Origin: Flavobacteriaceae bacterium PS02293 | Lineage (GTDB): Bacteria > Bacteroidota > Bacteroidia > Flavobacteriales > Weeksellaceae | DNA length: 64,000 nt | Assembly: GCA_029960045.1 (NCBI GenBank) | Contig: JASCOV010000005.1 | Coordinates: 1 to 64,000, forward strand | Direction: 5' to 3' | Part shown: positions 18,977-27,627 of the stretch, piece after piece | Layout: each line of letters begins with the position of its first letter | Position numbering within the stretch: position 1 is the first letter of the stretch | Position numbers and translations under genes: made by a program | The notes under the pieces: model-generated | What the model was told of the DNA's origin: nothing | Databases searched by the model: none | What the model saw: the letters and a program-made list of their open reading frames with translations, nothing else

Positions 18977-20083
18977 TTAACTTGAAGCCTTATGAATATA
19001 TCTCGTCAATTTAATCCCCATATCAGTCAAAACGATTTTAGAATTGGCATTTCTGGAAATGTGGTAAGACGCATCTGTAATTTCTTCAACAATGGAAACG
19101 ATGTTTGCTCCGTGAATGAATTTTGAAAATGCCGGCCAATTAAAATTACCTTCTGAAAGTTTTTTGTAGACCAAATTATCATTGCCATAATTCTGAAGCA
19201 TTGCTAATCGGAAAATCTCGATACAGTAATTGAGGAATTTCATTTGTTTTTCACGGTTCCATTCGGAAATTTGGCGAGCCCATTTTACGATTTCGCGGAG
19301 AACTTCCGGCTTCTTCTTTGCCTGAAATGCATTCCGAACCCATTGAATAAAAAAAGTCTCAAACTCTGAAGCTCCAACATTATTTTCGGATAACGATACC
19401 GCAAGATTCCAATCGCCTTGTACTTGATATGCAACCTCTTTTGCTGTCTCTTTATTCTTTAGATTGCTGATAATACCCTCATCATTAATTCTTGGAACAT
19501 TTACAAGCTGACATCGTGATAAAATTGTCGGAAGAATATCGTTAGCTGTTGGCGCACAAAGAATGATATAAGTATTTTTTGGTGGCTCTTCCAGAAACTT
19601 CAGAATTTTATTGGCCGCAGAATCGTTCATTTTATCTGCTCGCCAAATGATAAGGATCTTGCTTCCGCCTTCAAAACTTTTCAGGAGAAAACGCTGCCCA
19701 ATATCTTCTGCTTCGTCCGCAGAGATAAAAAACTGTTTGTTTTCGGATTCCAAAAAGCTGGTCCAGTCATCAAAAGATGAATATGGATTTTCCAAAACCA
19801 TTTCCCGCCATTGGTCAAAATAGCGCTTACTTAATGAAACATTCTTTTCAGAAAAAACAGGAAAACTGAAATGTAAATCAAGATGGTTCAGGTTCTCAAC
19901 TTTGTGAACAGATGATGGGTTTTCTTTTTCGAAAATAGCCTGAGCCATTGCCAAAGCCAAAGGTAAAACACCATAACCTTCTTCCCCCAAGAAAAGCTGT
20001 GCGTGACCAACTCTTGAATTGTCTATACTATCCTGTAAAACTTTTTTGAGAGCCTGTTGCCCAATGATCTGTTCCCATTTCAT
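18977..20083 (-). CDS. holB: DNA polymerase III delta' subunit
   Basis: This encodes 368 residues. The clamp-loader AAA fold is recognisable from IIGQQALKKVLQDSIDNSRVGHAQLFLGEEGYG, ISADEAEDIGQRFLLKSFEGGSKILIIWRADKMNDSAANKILKFLEEPPKNTYIILCAPTANDILPTILSRCQ. The LEEPP and SRCQ motifs are diagnostic. The P-loop lacks its Lys (GEEGYGVL), and the zinc-binding cysteines of the E. coli protein are absent, consistent with delta' being a non-hydrolysing subunit. It loads the sliding clamp with DnaX and HolA. A TATCTTTG box ends only 5 nt before the ATG, suggesting a leaderless transcript. Confidence 0.9.
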   Translation of the reverse strand: MKWEQIIGQQALKKVLQDSIDNSRVGHAQLFLGEEGYGVLPLALAMAQAIFEKENPSSVHKVENLNHLDLHFSFPVFSEKNVSLSKRYFDQWREMVLENPYSSFDDWTSFLESENKQFFISADEAEDIGQRFLLKSFEGGSKILIIWRADKMNDSAANKILKFLEEPPKNTYIILCAPTANDILPTILSRCQLVNVPRINDEGIISNLKNKETAKEVAYQVQGDWNLAVSLSENNVGASEFETFFIQWVRNAFQAKKKPEVLREIVKWARQISEWNREKQMKFLNYCIEIFRLAMLQNYGNDNLVYKKLSEGNFNWPAFSKFIHGANIVSIVEEITDASYHISRNANSKIVLTDMGIKLTRYIHKASS

Positions 20084-20088
20084 AACAG

Positions 20089-20096
20089 CAAAGATA
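20089..20096 (-). promoter_or_regulatory. -7 element TATCTTTG, 5 nt from holB ATG
   Basis: Minus-strand TATCTTTG matches TAnnTTTG. With initiation a few bases after the box, transcription would start at or next to the A of the ATG at 20083. Confidence 0.6.
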
Positions 20097-20443
20097 ATAT
20101 TTTGACAGAAAGTCTGATATCACTTACAGTAAGTTTTTCAGGTTTTTATTTTTAAATTTTTCCTCATTTTTCATTCATATTTTTAACTATAATACATAGT
20201 ATATATAGAACTCCTTAAAACTCATTTATCTTAAAATATAGACCATCAATCGTCAAATCCTCATAAACCATCGAAATTACTTAACAAACTTTAACCGAAA
20301 TATATTTTTGCAATTCATTATTAATTAAGATATTTGCGGATTGAAATTTTAAAGGATAAGGTCGCCAAAATTCAAGTCATACACACATAAATGAATATAC
20401 AGCGATCCATATTACCCTTAAAAAAAACAATCAATATCAACAT
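20097..20443. other. 347-bp intergenic region between divergent genes
   Basis: This AT-rich DNA separates holB from the outer-membrane protein gene. A TATTTTTG box (20303-20310) could drive the plus-strand gene with a long leader of ~130 nt. I see no open frame, no strong hairpin and no repeat in it. Confidence 0.5.
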
Positions 20444-21733
20444 ATGAAAAGAATTTTTGTTTTATCATCATTGGTTGCAGGATATTTCCTAAATGCTCAA
20501 AGTATTGGAAACTCGCCTTACGGAGCTTATGGGATTGGAGATGTGAAATATGATAATACACTTGACATAAATGCAATGGGAGGTATCTCTACAGCTTATG
20601 TATGGGATTTTAACAACAGTTTTAATTTCAAAAACCCGGCTGCAAATACCAATTTGGAATTGACAACACTAAAGGTAGAAGGAACTAATGAGAATAATTA
20701 TTACAGATCGGACTTTAATAATCTGAAAAGCAATAAGCATTCTACTTATCTTTCCAATGTAAGTATTGCTTTCCCTATTTCCAGAAAAGTGAAATTCGGT
20801 TTGGGATTCCAGCCTTATAGCTCCAAGAGTTATGACATAGTAACAAGTAAAGCTACGAAAGAGGAACTTACCGGTAATGATATCAATGAAGTTCACAACT
20901 TCCACGGTGAAGGTTCTCTTAATACTGTTCAGGCAGCACTTTCTTATCAGATCAATACTGAATTTGCAGTAGGTCTTAGATCTAATTTCTACTTCGGAAA
21001 GTTATATGATATAGAAGAAGTCGCTTTTTCAGGTGCAGAATTGATTAGTGGATATTCTAATAGTTACAGAGTAAAAGCGTTTAATTTTACTTTGGGAACA
21101 ACTTATCAGAAAAAACTGGCAAATGATCACAAACTTACCGTTGGTGCAACTTACACAATTGGTAACAGTGGAAATCTGAAAAACAGATATACCAACAGCA
21201 CTTATTATTATCTTGTTGGAGAGACAAAAGGATACGAAACTATCATAGAAGACCAAGTTAATTACGATAAGAAATTTCTTCCACAAGAAGGATCTTTGGG
21301 TATCGGTTACGGAAAAGAAACAAAATGGTTTTTGGGAACTCAGTTAGATTATAAAAAAGGAGAAAGTATTAATTTCCTTGGACAACCTTTTAACTATCAG
21401 GATTCTTACAGATACGCAGTTGGAGGTTGGTATTTGCCAAACTTTAACAACTTCCGTTCATATTTTTCCAGAATCATCTATAGATATGGAGCTTATTATG
21501 AAAAAGGAGGCCTACAAATCAACGGAACTAATATCAACAAATATGCTGTAACAGCAGGTGTTACATTACCTTTCCAAAAAAGTACAATCAACCGTATGAG
21601 CAGTTTGGATCTTGGGATAGAAGTTGGAAAAAGAGGAACACTTGATAATAATATGATCCGTCAAAATTTTGTAAACTTGAGAATTGGCGTTAACTTTGCC
21701 AGTAAATGGTTTGAGAAGAGATATTATAATTAA
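20444..21733 (+). CDS. Outer-membrane beta-barrel protein upstream of lptC
   Basis: This encodes 429 residues with a signal peptide ending LNAQ (residue 19). The rest alternates hydrophobic and polar residues as in a transmembrane beta-barrel, with many Tyr and Gly and repeated strand-like segments (KVKFGLGFQPYSSKSYDI, FAVGLRSNFYFGKLYDIEE, AVTAGVTLPF). The start resembles FadL-like or PorV-like Flavobacteriia barrels (GNSPYGAYGIGDVKYD..AMGGISTA), but I do not see the FadL signature clearly. It precedes lptC by 23 bp on the same strand, so the two are probably cotranscribed. An envelope role is likely; the transported substrate is unknown. Confidence 0.8.
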   Translation: MKRIFVLSSLVAGYFLNAQSIGNSPYGAYGIGDVKYDNTLDINAMGGISTAYVWDFNNSFNFKNPAANTNLELTTLKVEGTNENNYYRSDFNNLKSNKHSTYLSNVSIAFPISRKVKFGLGFQPYSSKSYDIVTSKATKEELTGNDINEVHNFHGEGSLNTVQAALSYQINTEFAVGLRSNFYFGKLYDIEEVAFSGAELISGYSNSYRVKAFNFTLGTTYQKKLANDHKLTVGATYTIGNSGNLKNRYTNSTYYYLVGETKGYETIIEDQVNYDKKFLPQEGSLGIGYGKETKWFLGTQLDYKKGESINFLGQPFNYQDSYRYAVGGWYLPNFNNFRSYFSRIIYRYGAYYEKGGLQINGTNINKYAVTAGVTLPFQKSTINRMSSLDLGIEVGKRGTLDNNMIRQNFVNLRIGVNFASKWFEKRYYN

Positions 21734-21756
21734 TGAATGAACTTCTCAAATAATCT

Positions 21757-22353
21757 ATGAAAGATTATTATTTCAAAATATATAACTTAAAAACATCACA
21801 ACATCTATTTTTGTTGCTGATGTTTTTTCTTATTCAGTCTTGTGAAGAAGATCTTACGAAGATCAATACGAATAAGAAAACCAATTTCGCATCTACAGTG
21901 ATCCACAACGGGACGATTATTCAAAGGGATTCCGGAGTTGTAAAAGTAAGATTCAAAGCACCTTTGATAGAACAATACGAACTTATAGATTCGCCTTATA
22001 TCGAAGCTAGAAAGGGAATTTACTTGGAGTTTTTTGACAAAAAAAATCCGAAAGTTCCTGGAAAAATTTGGGCAAAATATGCAAAAAATAACATCAAGAA
22101 AAATTTTTATTTTGCAAAAGGTCGTGTGAAAATAATTACCACAGAAGGTCAAACCTTTGTCACAGAAACTATTAATTGGGATCAAAGAAACAAAAAAATG
22201 TACACCAAAGACACCGTTTACGTTTCTGACAAAGACGGTAATATTCTCGTTGGCGCACACGGAATGGTTGCAAAAGATGACTTCTCCGAATATACTTTTT
22301 TCAACAATTCCGGAAGTTTCAATTCTACCAATTTACCAGCTACAAGCAAATAA
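21757..22353 (+). CDS. lptC: LptC-family LPS export protein (lipoprotein form)
   Basis: This encodes 198 residues. A hydrophobic N-terminal segment ends in LIQSC, a lipobox, so the protein is probably a lipoprotein rather than an inner-membrane-anchored LptC as in E. coli. The body matches the LptC/YrbK beta-jellyroll: STVIHNGTIIQRDSGVVKVRFKAPLIEQYE, YAKNNIKKNFYFAKGRVKII, ETINWDQRNKKMYTKDTVYV and GMVAKDDFSEYTF. LptC passes LPS from the LptBFG transporter to LptA. It is encoded right after the barrel protein and before anmK, in a run of envelope genes. Confidence 0.88.
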   Translation: MKDYYFKIYNLKTSQHLFLLLMFFLIQSCEEDLTKINTNKKTNFASTVIHNGTIIQRDSGVVKVRFKAPLIEQYELIDSPYIEARKGIYLEFFDKKNPKVPGKIWAKYAKNNIKKNFYFAKGRVKIITTEGQTFVTETINWDQRNKKMYTKDTVYVSDKDGNILVGAHGMVAKDDFSEYTFFNNSGSFNSTNLPATSK

Positions 22354-22381
22354 TCATTTCTTGGCTAATCGCTTTTATAAT

Positions 22382-22389
22382 TAACTTTA
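22382..22389 (+). promoter_or_regulatory. Near-consensus -7 element TAACTTTA, 4 nt from anmK GTG
   Basis: TAACTTTA differs from TAnnTTTG only at the last base and ends four nucleotides before the GTG at 22394. It may give anmK a leaderless transcript in addition to readthrough from lptC. Confidence 0.4.
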
Positions 22390-22393
22390 CAAA

Positions 22394-23452
22394 GTGGAAA
22401 ATCAAAGTTTTTATGCAATCGGTTTGATGTCGGGAACAAGCCTTGATGGTTTGGATATCTGTTATTCAAAATTCATCAGAAATGATTCCAAATGGACTTT
22501 CGAAATTTTAAAATGTGAAACAATTCCCTACTCTTTTGATTGGGAAAATAATCTCAAAAATGCGATTCACCTTTCCAGTGAAAAATTATTAGAGTTAAAT
22601 TCTGAATATGGATTTTATCTTGGTGAGGAAACGCAAGAATTTATTTTAGAAAATAAGATTACAAAACTTGATCTGATTGCGTCTCACGGGCACACAGTTT
22701 TTCATCAGCCAAAAAATAAATTCACTTTACAAATTGGCGATGGAAGAGCAATTAAAATCAAAACCAATAAAACCGTAGTTTACGATTTCCGAAGTCAGGA
22801 CGTTCTGCTTGAGGGAAATGGTGCGCCTTTGGTTCCGATTGGTGATGAACTTTTATTCTCGGAGTTTTATGCTTGTCTTAATCTTGGTGGATTTTCCAAC
22901 ATTTCTTTGAAGAGAGATGGAAAAAGAATTGCTTTCGATATTTGTCCGGTCAATATTATCTTAAATGATCTTGCTTTAAAACTGGGAAAAAAATATGACG
23001 AAAATGGTGATTTGGCAAGGTCAGGAATTATAGATTATGAACTTTTAAATGAATTGAATCAATTAAAATTCTATCAGGAAAATGCACCGAAATCTTTGGG
23101 AATCGAATGGATTAATGAGCAAGTTTTACCATTAATTAAAAATCAAAAATCGGAAGATCTTCTGGCAACTTTCACAGAACATTCAGCGATTCAGATTGCG
23201 AAGATATTTGATGAATTTGAAATTAAAAATGTATTGATTACAGGCGGTGGAACTTACAACAGTTATCTGATAGAAAAGATAAAAGCAAAGACCAAAACCG
23301 AAATCAACATTCCTTCGAAAGAAATTATTGAATACAAAGAAGCTTTGATTTTTGCTTTTATGGGAGTTTTGAGATCACTTGGCCTCAATAATGTTTTGTC
23401 ATCAGCAACCGGAAGTTTGAGAGATCATTCGTCCGGATTAATAGCTAATTAA
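22394..23452 (+). CDS. anmK: Anhydro-N-acetylmuramic acid kinase AnmK
   Basis: This encodes 352 residues beginning with GTG (no ATG precedes the conserved region). The N-terminal YAIGLMSGTSLDGLDICYSKF is the family signature. SHGHTVFHQP, QIGDGRAIK, VYDFRSQDVLLEGNGAPLVPIGDELLF and LNLGGFSNISL follow, and a late TGGGTYN is the sugar-kinase nucleotide segment. It converts anhydroMurNAc from cell-wall turnover to MurNAc-6-phosphate. It follows lptC by 40 bp. Its last four bases overlap the end of the convergent SRPBCC-like gene. Confidence 0.93.
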   Translation: MENQSFYAIGLMSGTSLDGLDICYSKFIRNDSKWTFEILKCETIPYSFDWENNLKNAIHLSSEKLLELNSEYGFYLGEETQEFILENKITKLDLIASHGHTVFHQPKNKFTLQIGDGRAIKIKTNKTVVYDFRSQDVLLEGNGAPLVPIGDELLFSEFYACLNLGGFSNISLKRDGKRIAFDICPVNIILNDLALKLGKKYDENGDLARSGIIDYELLNELNQLKFYQENAPKSLGIEWINEQVLPLIKNQKSEDLLATFTEHSAIQIAKIFDEFEIKNVLITGGGTYNSYLIEKIKAKTKTEINIPSKEIIEYKEALIFAFMGVLRSLGLNNVLSSATGSLRDHSSGLIAN

Positions 23453-23835
23453 AGTTGCTCGATTTTATCTGTCAAAGAATTAATGAAATTCTGAAGCGGT
23501 TTCTCAACCATCATTTTTATGAAAGGATTAAATTTTCCATCAAATAATAACTGAACTTCAGTTTGATTCTCGTTCAAAGCATTCATTGATCCAGTCAAAG
23601 CGAAGTCTAAACTTGAACTTGCAGATTTCAGAACTACTTCTTTATCAGAAACATTATCGATCTTAAGCGCGATTTCCGGCATTCCTTTCAGTCCGAATTT
23701 GAAACCATCTTCTCTCGCTTCAAAACTCTGAAGACCTTCCGGCATCAGATCCTTGTAATCTTGTGGATTTTTCAGCATTCCTGCCAATTCTGATGAAGAT
23801 TTATTTACTATAATTTTTCGTCCTTCTAAATTCAT
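23449..23835 (-). CDS. SRPBCC-like small cytoplasmic protein
   Basis: This encodes 128 residues without signal peptide or membrane segment. The pattern looks like a START/SRPBCC helix-grip fold: an initial strand (IIVNKSSSELAGMLKNPQDYKDLMPEGLQSFE), several central strands, and a long C-terminal helix (FIKMMVEKPLQNFINSLTDKIEQL). Such proteins are widespread in Flavobacteriia next to nucleotide-related genes, with no assigned function; a hydrophobic ligand is possible. It is convergent with anmK (4-bp overlap) and divergent from the Nudix gene, with 37 bp between the two start codons. Confidence 0.7.
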   Translation of the reverse strand: MNLEGRKIIVNKSSSELAGMLKNPQDYKDLMPEGLQSFEAREDGFKFGLKGMPEIALKIDNVSDKEVVLKSASSSLDFALTGSMNALNENQTEVQLLFDGKFNPFIKMMVEKPLQNFINSLTDKIEQL

Positions 23836-23841
23836 TTTTTA

Positions 23842-23849
23842 TATTTTTG
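23842..23849 (+). promoter_or_regulatory. -7 element TATTTTTG of the Nudix gene
   Basis: TATTTTTG fits TAnnTTTG and ends 23 nt upstream of the ATG at 23873, within the 37-bp divergent gap. Confidence 0.5.
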
Positions 23850-23872
23850 TATTAATATCAAAAGCCCTACAA

Positions 23873-24484
23873 ATGTATAAAGTTTTTATCAATGAAAAAA
23901 AAATAGTTTTGAGTTCAGAACCTCAAAACAGCCCGAAAACATTGAATTACGATGGAACACATAGCTTTGAATTCGCTATCGATCTGCTTACAAATACGCC
24001 ATCACAAGGCTTGAATATTTATCATGATAACATTGAGCAACTTTGGGCTGACTTCAAAGCTTTTTTCAGAAATATAGAAGCTGCCGGAGGCATTGTTTTG
24101 AATCAGGAAAATAAAATTCTATTCATACATCGTCTGGGAAAATGGGATCTTCCGAAAGGTAAAATTGAAAAAGGCGAATCTCGGGAACTTGCTGCTGTAA
24201 GAGAAGTGGAAGAAGAATGTGGAATCTTTGATTTGGAACTGAAGGATTTCATCAATTCTACATATCATATTTATACGGAAAGAAATGGCGAAAGAGTCTT
24301 GAAAACAACCTATTGGTTTGAAATGTTCTATGCGGGTAATGAAACTCCGAAACCGCAAATAGAAGAAGGTATCAACGAAGTCGGCTGGAAAAATGAAGAA
24401 GAAGTAGAAAGCGAAATTTTGCCTTCAACTTTTCAAAATATCAAGTTAATCCTTAGTGATTTTAAAAATAAAAAACCTCAATAG
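23873..24484 (+). CDS. Nudix hydrolase
   Basis: This encodes 203 residues. The Nudix box is complete: GKIEKGESRELAAVREVEEECGI, fitting GX5EX7REUXEEXGU. It is preceded by GGIVLNQENKILFIHRLGKWDLP. A ~65-residue N-terminal extension (MYKVFINEKKIVLSSEPQNSP) precedes the fold and is a common Flavobacteriia variant. The substrate, some nucleoside diphosphate linked to X, is unknown. It is cytoplasmic and ends in a terminator that overlaps its stop codon and is shared with murF. Confidence 0.9.
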   Translation: MYKVFINEKKIVLSSEPQNSPKTLNYDGTHSFEFAIDLLTNTPSQGLNIYHDNIEQLWADFKAFFRNIEAAGGIVLNQENKILFIHRLGKWDLPKGKIEKGESRELAAVREVEEECGIFDLELKDFINSTYHIYTERNGERVLKTTYWFEMFYAGNETPKPQIEEGINEVGWKNEEEVESEILPSTFQNIKLILSDFKNKKPQ

Positions 24485-24497
24485 TAATTGAGGTTTT
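24471..24497. terminator. Bidirectional intrinsic terminator overlapping the Nudix stop
   Basis: The inverted repeat aaaacctcaat / attgaggtttt encloses a short loop. The Nudix gene stop codon lies within it, and murF ends 7 bp beyond. Confidence 0.8.
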
Positions 24498-24503
24498 CTG
24501 TTT

Positions 24504-25775
24504 CTATAAAAAGTCAATAATCTTTTCTAGGGCAATTCCTCGAGAAGCTTTTAAGAGAACATTATCATTATTAACAGGATTTGACTTCAATCTTTCTATC
24601 AATTCCGATGTACTTTCAAAGGCATTTTCGGAGTGATAAACCGATTTGAAATATGACCCAACTGTGATAATTTCATCAAAATTACAAGACTTGGCAAAAT
24701 CGATAATGGTTTGATGTTCTTTCAAACTTTCTTCGCCCAATTCCAACATATCACCAATGATAATAGTTTTAGTTCCTTCAAAATTTTTAAAATTTTCCAG
24801 AGAAACCTGCATACTACTTGGATTTGCATTGTAAGTGTCCAAAACCAAAGTCTTATCACCTTTTTTCTGAACCTGGGAACGCATATTGGAAGGCACATAA
24901 TTCTCTATTGCAGTTTTTATTTCTTCAATATTTAAATTAAAATGAAGTCCTAATGCAACCGCTGCAGAAATATTATCGAAATTATACTTACCAGTAAGAT
25001 TAGATAAAATTTCGGTTTCTTGATACTTCAAACCTACAAAATAATCTTTAAAAATGGGTTCGAATTGGTAATCAGAATTCGAAGTTCCAAAAGTTATTTT
25101 CGAAGAATAATTCTCGGTTTTTTCTTTTTGAATTGAATCATTCTCATTCACCAAAATCTGTTGATTATTATTTTTAAGATAATTATACAACTCCGATTTC
25201 CCTTTGATAACGCCTTCATAACCACCAAAACCTTCAAGATGTGCTTTTCCAAAATTGGTAATGTAACCAATATTTGGCTTAGCAATTTCGCACAACATTT
25301 CGATTTCTTTTTGATGATTAGCTCCCATTTCTATAACAGCAATCTCGTGTTCTTTTTTTATAGAAAGCAATGTTAAGGGTACACCAATGTGATTATTCAG
25401 ATTTCCAAAAGTATATTGCGTTTTGAATTTGCTAGATAAAACTGTACTAATTAATTCCTTGGTTGTAGTTTTTCCGTTGCTCCCAGTAAGTCCGATGATT
25501 GGAATATTAAGTTGGTCACGATGTAATATTGATAATTGCTGCAAGAATATCAAAGTTGAAGGTACAAAGAAAATATTTTTTTCTGGATTCAAATATTTCT
25601 CGTCTTCAACAATTACTGCTAAAGCGCCTTTTTGTATTGCTTCATTTGCTTTTTCTGCACCGTTATAATTTTCTCCAGAGAATGCAAAAAATAAACTTCC
25701 AGATTCAACTTTTCGGCTATCGATTACAACGTTCTTACTTTGTAAATAAATAGGATAAAACTCACTTATATTCAT
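24504..25775 (-). CDS. murF: UDP-MurNAc-tripeptide--D-Ala-D-Ala ligase MurF
   Basis: This encodes 423 residues. The Mur-ligase ATP loop is GLTGSNGKTTTKELI. The Mur N-terminal domain (VVIDSRKVESGSLFFAFSGENYNGA), the middle motif (GNLNNHIGVPLTLLS, AVIEMGANHQKEI) and the C-terminal LDTYNANPSSM are typical of MurF. It adds D-Ala-D-Ala to the peptidoglycan precursor in the cytoplasm. It lies downstream of gldJ but after a terminator. Its own TATTTTTG box ends only 4 nt before the ATG, so it is probably transcribed separately as a leaderless message. Confidence 0.95.
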   Translation of the reverse strand: MNISEFYPIYLQSKNVVIDSRKVESGSLFFAFSGENYNGAEKANEAIQKGALAVIVEDEKYLNPEKNIFFVPSTLIFLQQLSILHRDQLNIPIIGLTGSNGKTTTKELISTVLSSKFKTQYTFGNLNNHIGVPLTLLSIKKEHEIAVIEMGANHQKEIEMLCEIAKPNIGYITNFGKAHLEGFGGYEGVIKGKSELYNYLKNNNQQILVNENDSIQKEKTENYSSKITFGTSNSDYQFEPIFKDYFVGLKYQETEILSNLTGKYNFDNISAAVALGLHFNLNIEEIKTAIENYVPSNMRSQVQKKGDKTLVLDTYNANPSSMQVSLENFKNFEGTKTIIIGDMLELGEESLKEHQTIIDFAKSCNFDEIITVGSYFKSVYHSENAFESTSELIERLKSNPVNNDNVLLKASRGIALEKIIDFL

Positions 25776-25779
25776 AAAT

Positions 25780-25787
25780 CAAAAATA
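25780..25787 (-). promoter_or_regulatory. -7 element TATTTTTG, 4 nt from murF ATG
   Basis: Minus-strand TATTTTTG fits TAnnTTTG exactly and ends four nucleotides upstream of the start codon, leaving almost no room for a leader or ribosome binding site. Confidence 0.6.
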
Positions 25788-25811
25788 AACAAATGCTGTG
25801 ATTTGAAATAA

Positions 25812-25842
25812 AAAAAACAGCAGAAAATTCTGCTGTTTTGAT
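25812..25842 (-). terminator. gldJ terminator
   Basis: A 12-bp perfect stem (aaaacagcagaa / ttctgctgtttt) with A/T-run sits 21 bp after the gldJ stop and upstream of murF, separating the two transcripts. Confidence 0.85.
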
Positions 25843-25859
25843 ATTATAATGATAATTAA

Positions 25860-27467
25860 TTATCTTTTTGTACGCCCGGCTTTGTTGTTCTTAGCATCTT
25901 GTGCTACACGGAAACCAACCCATCCGTAACCTTTTGTCTGGTTTTTGAATCTTCTTTGTCCCGGATCCAACCAATAAGCTGAATCTAACCAAGAACCTCC
26001 TTTCACTACTCTACTGTAATCATTGATTTGAGAAGTTGCTTTAGTCTTAGCTTTTTCTAATACAACATTTCCATTTTTATTAACAATAAATTTTGGTTTT
26101 ACAGAGTTGTACATATCAAATTCTGTACTATCACTAGGTGGAGTTCCACCTGCATCAAGTGAAGACTGATAATCTCCATCTCTATAGTTTCTGTTGTCTT
26201 CTACAGTTTTTCTTTCGAATTCTCCTGGTAATCCTTTGTAAACTAAACGTCCATCTGCAAGTGTATCATATTTGATATCAACATTACCAACTTTTTTATA
26301 AGAACCATCTTCATTCTTCACTGCCTGTACTACTACATTACCTCTGAAATAGTTGAAATCACTGAATTCCTCATCAATCATTGGTCTGTAAATATCAGCT
26401 ACCCATTCTGCAACGTTACCATACATTCCGTAGATTCCTAAATCATTGGAAGGATATTGCTTAACGTCAGCAGTTGTAGGAGAACCATCATTTTTCCAAC
26501 CAGCAACACCAGAATAATCCCCTCTTCCCATCTTGAAGTTTTCAAGATACATTCCTCTATTTCTTCCTTTGGTTCCTTTAATTTTATCTAATTGAGTATT
26601 CTTACCTAAGTAGTTATTATACTCTCTTTCTTTTTGAAGACCAAGAGCTGCAAATTCCCATTCAACCTCTGTAGGTAGTCTGAATTTTTCTACAACTCCA
26701 GAAGCTGCATTTCTGTTAGCTGCGGCAATTTTCTCATTAGAGGTTTTGATACCACTTCTTTTCTTAAGCTTTTCTTTATCGATATAAGAATCTAATTCTG
26801 CATCATTGGATTTAAATTTATCCATATTGAAAGTTGCACCAGCTGTTGCAGCTTTATCCGCAGAGTAGATATCCTTAGAAATAACTCCTTGCTTCATAAG
26901 TGCTCTCTCATTAGCTCTTTCAGTTAACCAATCACAATATTTTGTAGCTTGTAACCAAGAAACTCCAACTACAGGATAATAATCATATTCCGGAGAACGG
27001 AAATATGTTTCTGCATAATCATTTCTTGATAATTTATTATTCCAAACCAAAGTATCTGGCAAAGATCCTGTATAAATGTGTTTGAAGCTTGGATCTGAGG
27101 AAGGAAAAACAAACTTAAGCCAAGTCGTATATTCTCTATATTCAGAATTTGTAATTTCTGTATCTCCGATGAAGAAAGAGCTGACCTGCATTCTTCTTGG
27201 CGTATTATTCCAGTCATGCATTACATTGTCTTCTACCAATCCCATGGTAAAAGTTCCTCCTTCTACATAAACCATCCCTGGCCAAGCTTTTGGTTTTTGC
27301 TGTTTTGCAGAGAAGAACCACCCGTCTTTTTCGTTTGGTTTCCATCCAGTTTTGCTCACAAAACCTTTTGTACCGCCTCCTTTCTTCGAGTTCCCTCCGC
27401 CCCCACAACTTACTAAAAGTAGTGTAGCGCTAAAAGTAATGATCGAAAACAACTTAGTTTTTTTCAT
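25860..27467 (-). CDS. gldJ: Gliding-motility/T9SS lipoprotein GldJ
   Basis: This encodes 535 residues with a lipoprotein signal (LLLVSC, Cys near residue 21) and a Gly/Ser/Lys-rich linker. The rest is a formylglycine-generating-enzyme (FGE/SUMF1-like) fold: MVYVEGGTFTMG, FFIGDTEITNSEYREYTTWL, YYPVVGVSWLQATKYCDWLTERAN, LPTEVEWEFAALG, GIYGMYGNVAEWVADIYRP, and VVKGGSWLDSAYWLDPGQRRFKNQTKGYGWVGFRVA. In Flavobacterium johnsoniae GldJ is an outer-membrane lipoprotein needed for gliding and for GldK stability. It is divergent from porU, the arrangement known in other Flavobacteriia. Whether this organism glides is unknown; many Chryseobacterium keep these genes for secretion. Confidence 0.95.
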   Translation of the reverse strand: MKKTKLFSIITFSATLLLVSCGGGGNSKKGGGTKGFVSKTGWKPNEKDGWFFSAKQQKPKAWPGMVYVEGGTFTMGLVEDNVMHDWNNTPRRMQVSSFFIGDTEITNSEYREYTTWLKFVFPSSDPSFKHIYTGSLPDTLVWNNKLSRNDYAETYFRSPEYDYYPVVGVSWLQATKYCDWLTERANERALMKQGVISKDIYSADKAATAGATFNMDKFKSNDAELDSYIDKEKLKKRSGIKTSNEKIAAANRNAASGVVEKFRLPTEVEWEFAALGLQKEREYNNYLGKNTQLDKIKGTKGRNRGMYLENFKMGRGDYSGVAGWKNDGSPTTADVKQYPSNDLGIYGMYGNVAEWVADIYRPMIDEEFSDFNYFRGNVVVQAVKNEDGSYKKVGNVDIKYDTLADGRLVYKGLPGEFERKTVEDNRNYRDGDYQSSLDAGGTPPSDSTEFDMYNSVKPKFIVNKNGNVVLEKAKTKATSQINDYSRVVKGGSWLDSAYWLDPGQRRFKNQTKGYGWVGFRVAQDAKNNKAGRTKR

Positions 27468-27627
27468 AATGTGGTATAGAAATTTTCAAAGTACAAAGAA
27501 AAAGTAAATTCTTTGATTAATCAAATATTGTTTGTCTTTTTTTGATAAAACGCAGATAATTTAATTTTATTATATACCTTTTTTTTAAAAAAATCGTTTA
27601 TTTTGTATTCTAATTAAAATTACATTG

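Noticed and set aside
18977..20083. holB as a degenerate or dead ATPase
   Set aside because: Loss of the P-loop Lys is consistent with delta' being a non-hydrolysing clamp-loader subunit; LEEPP and SRCQ motifs are intact.
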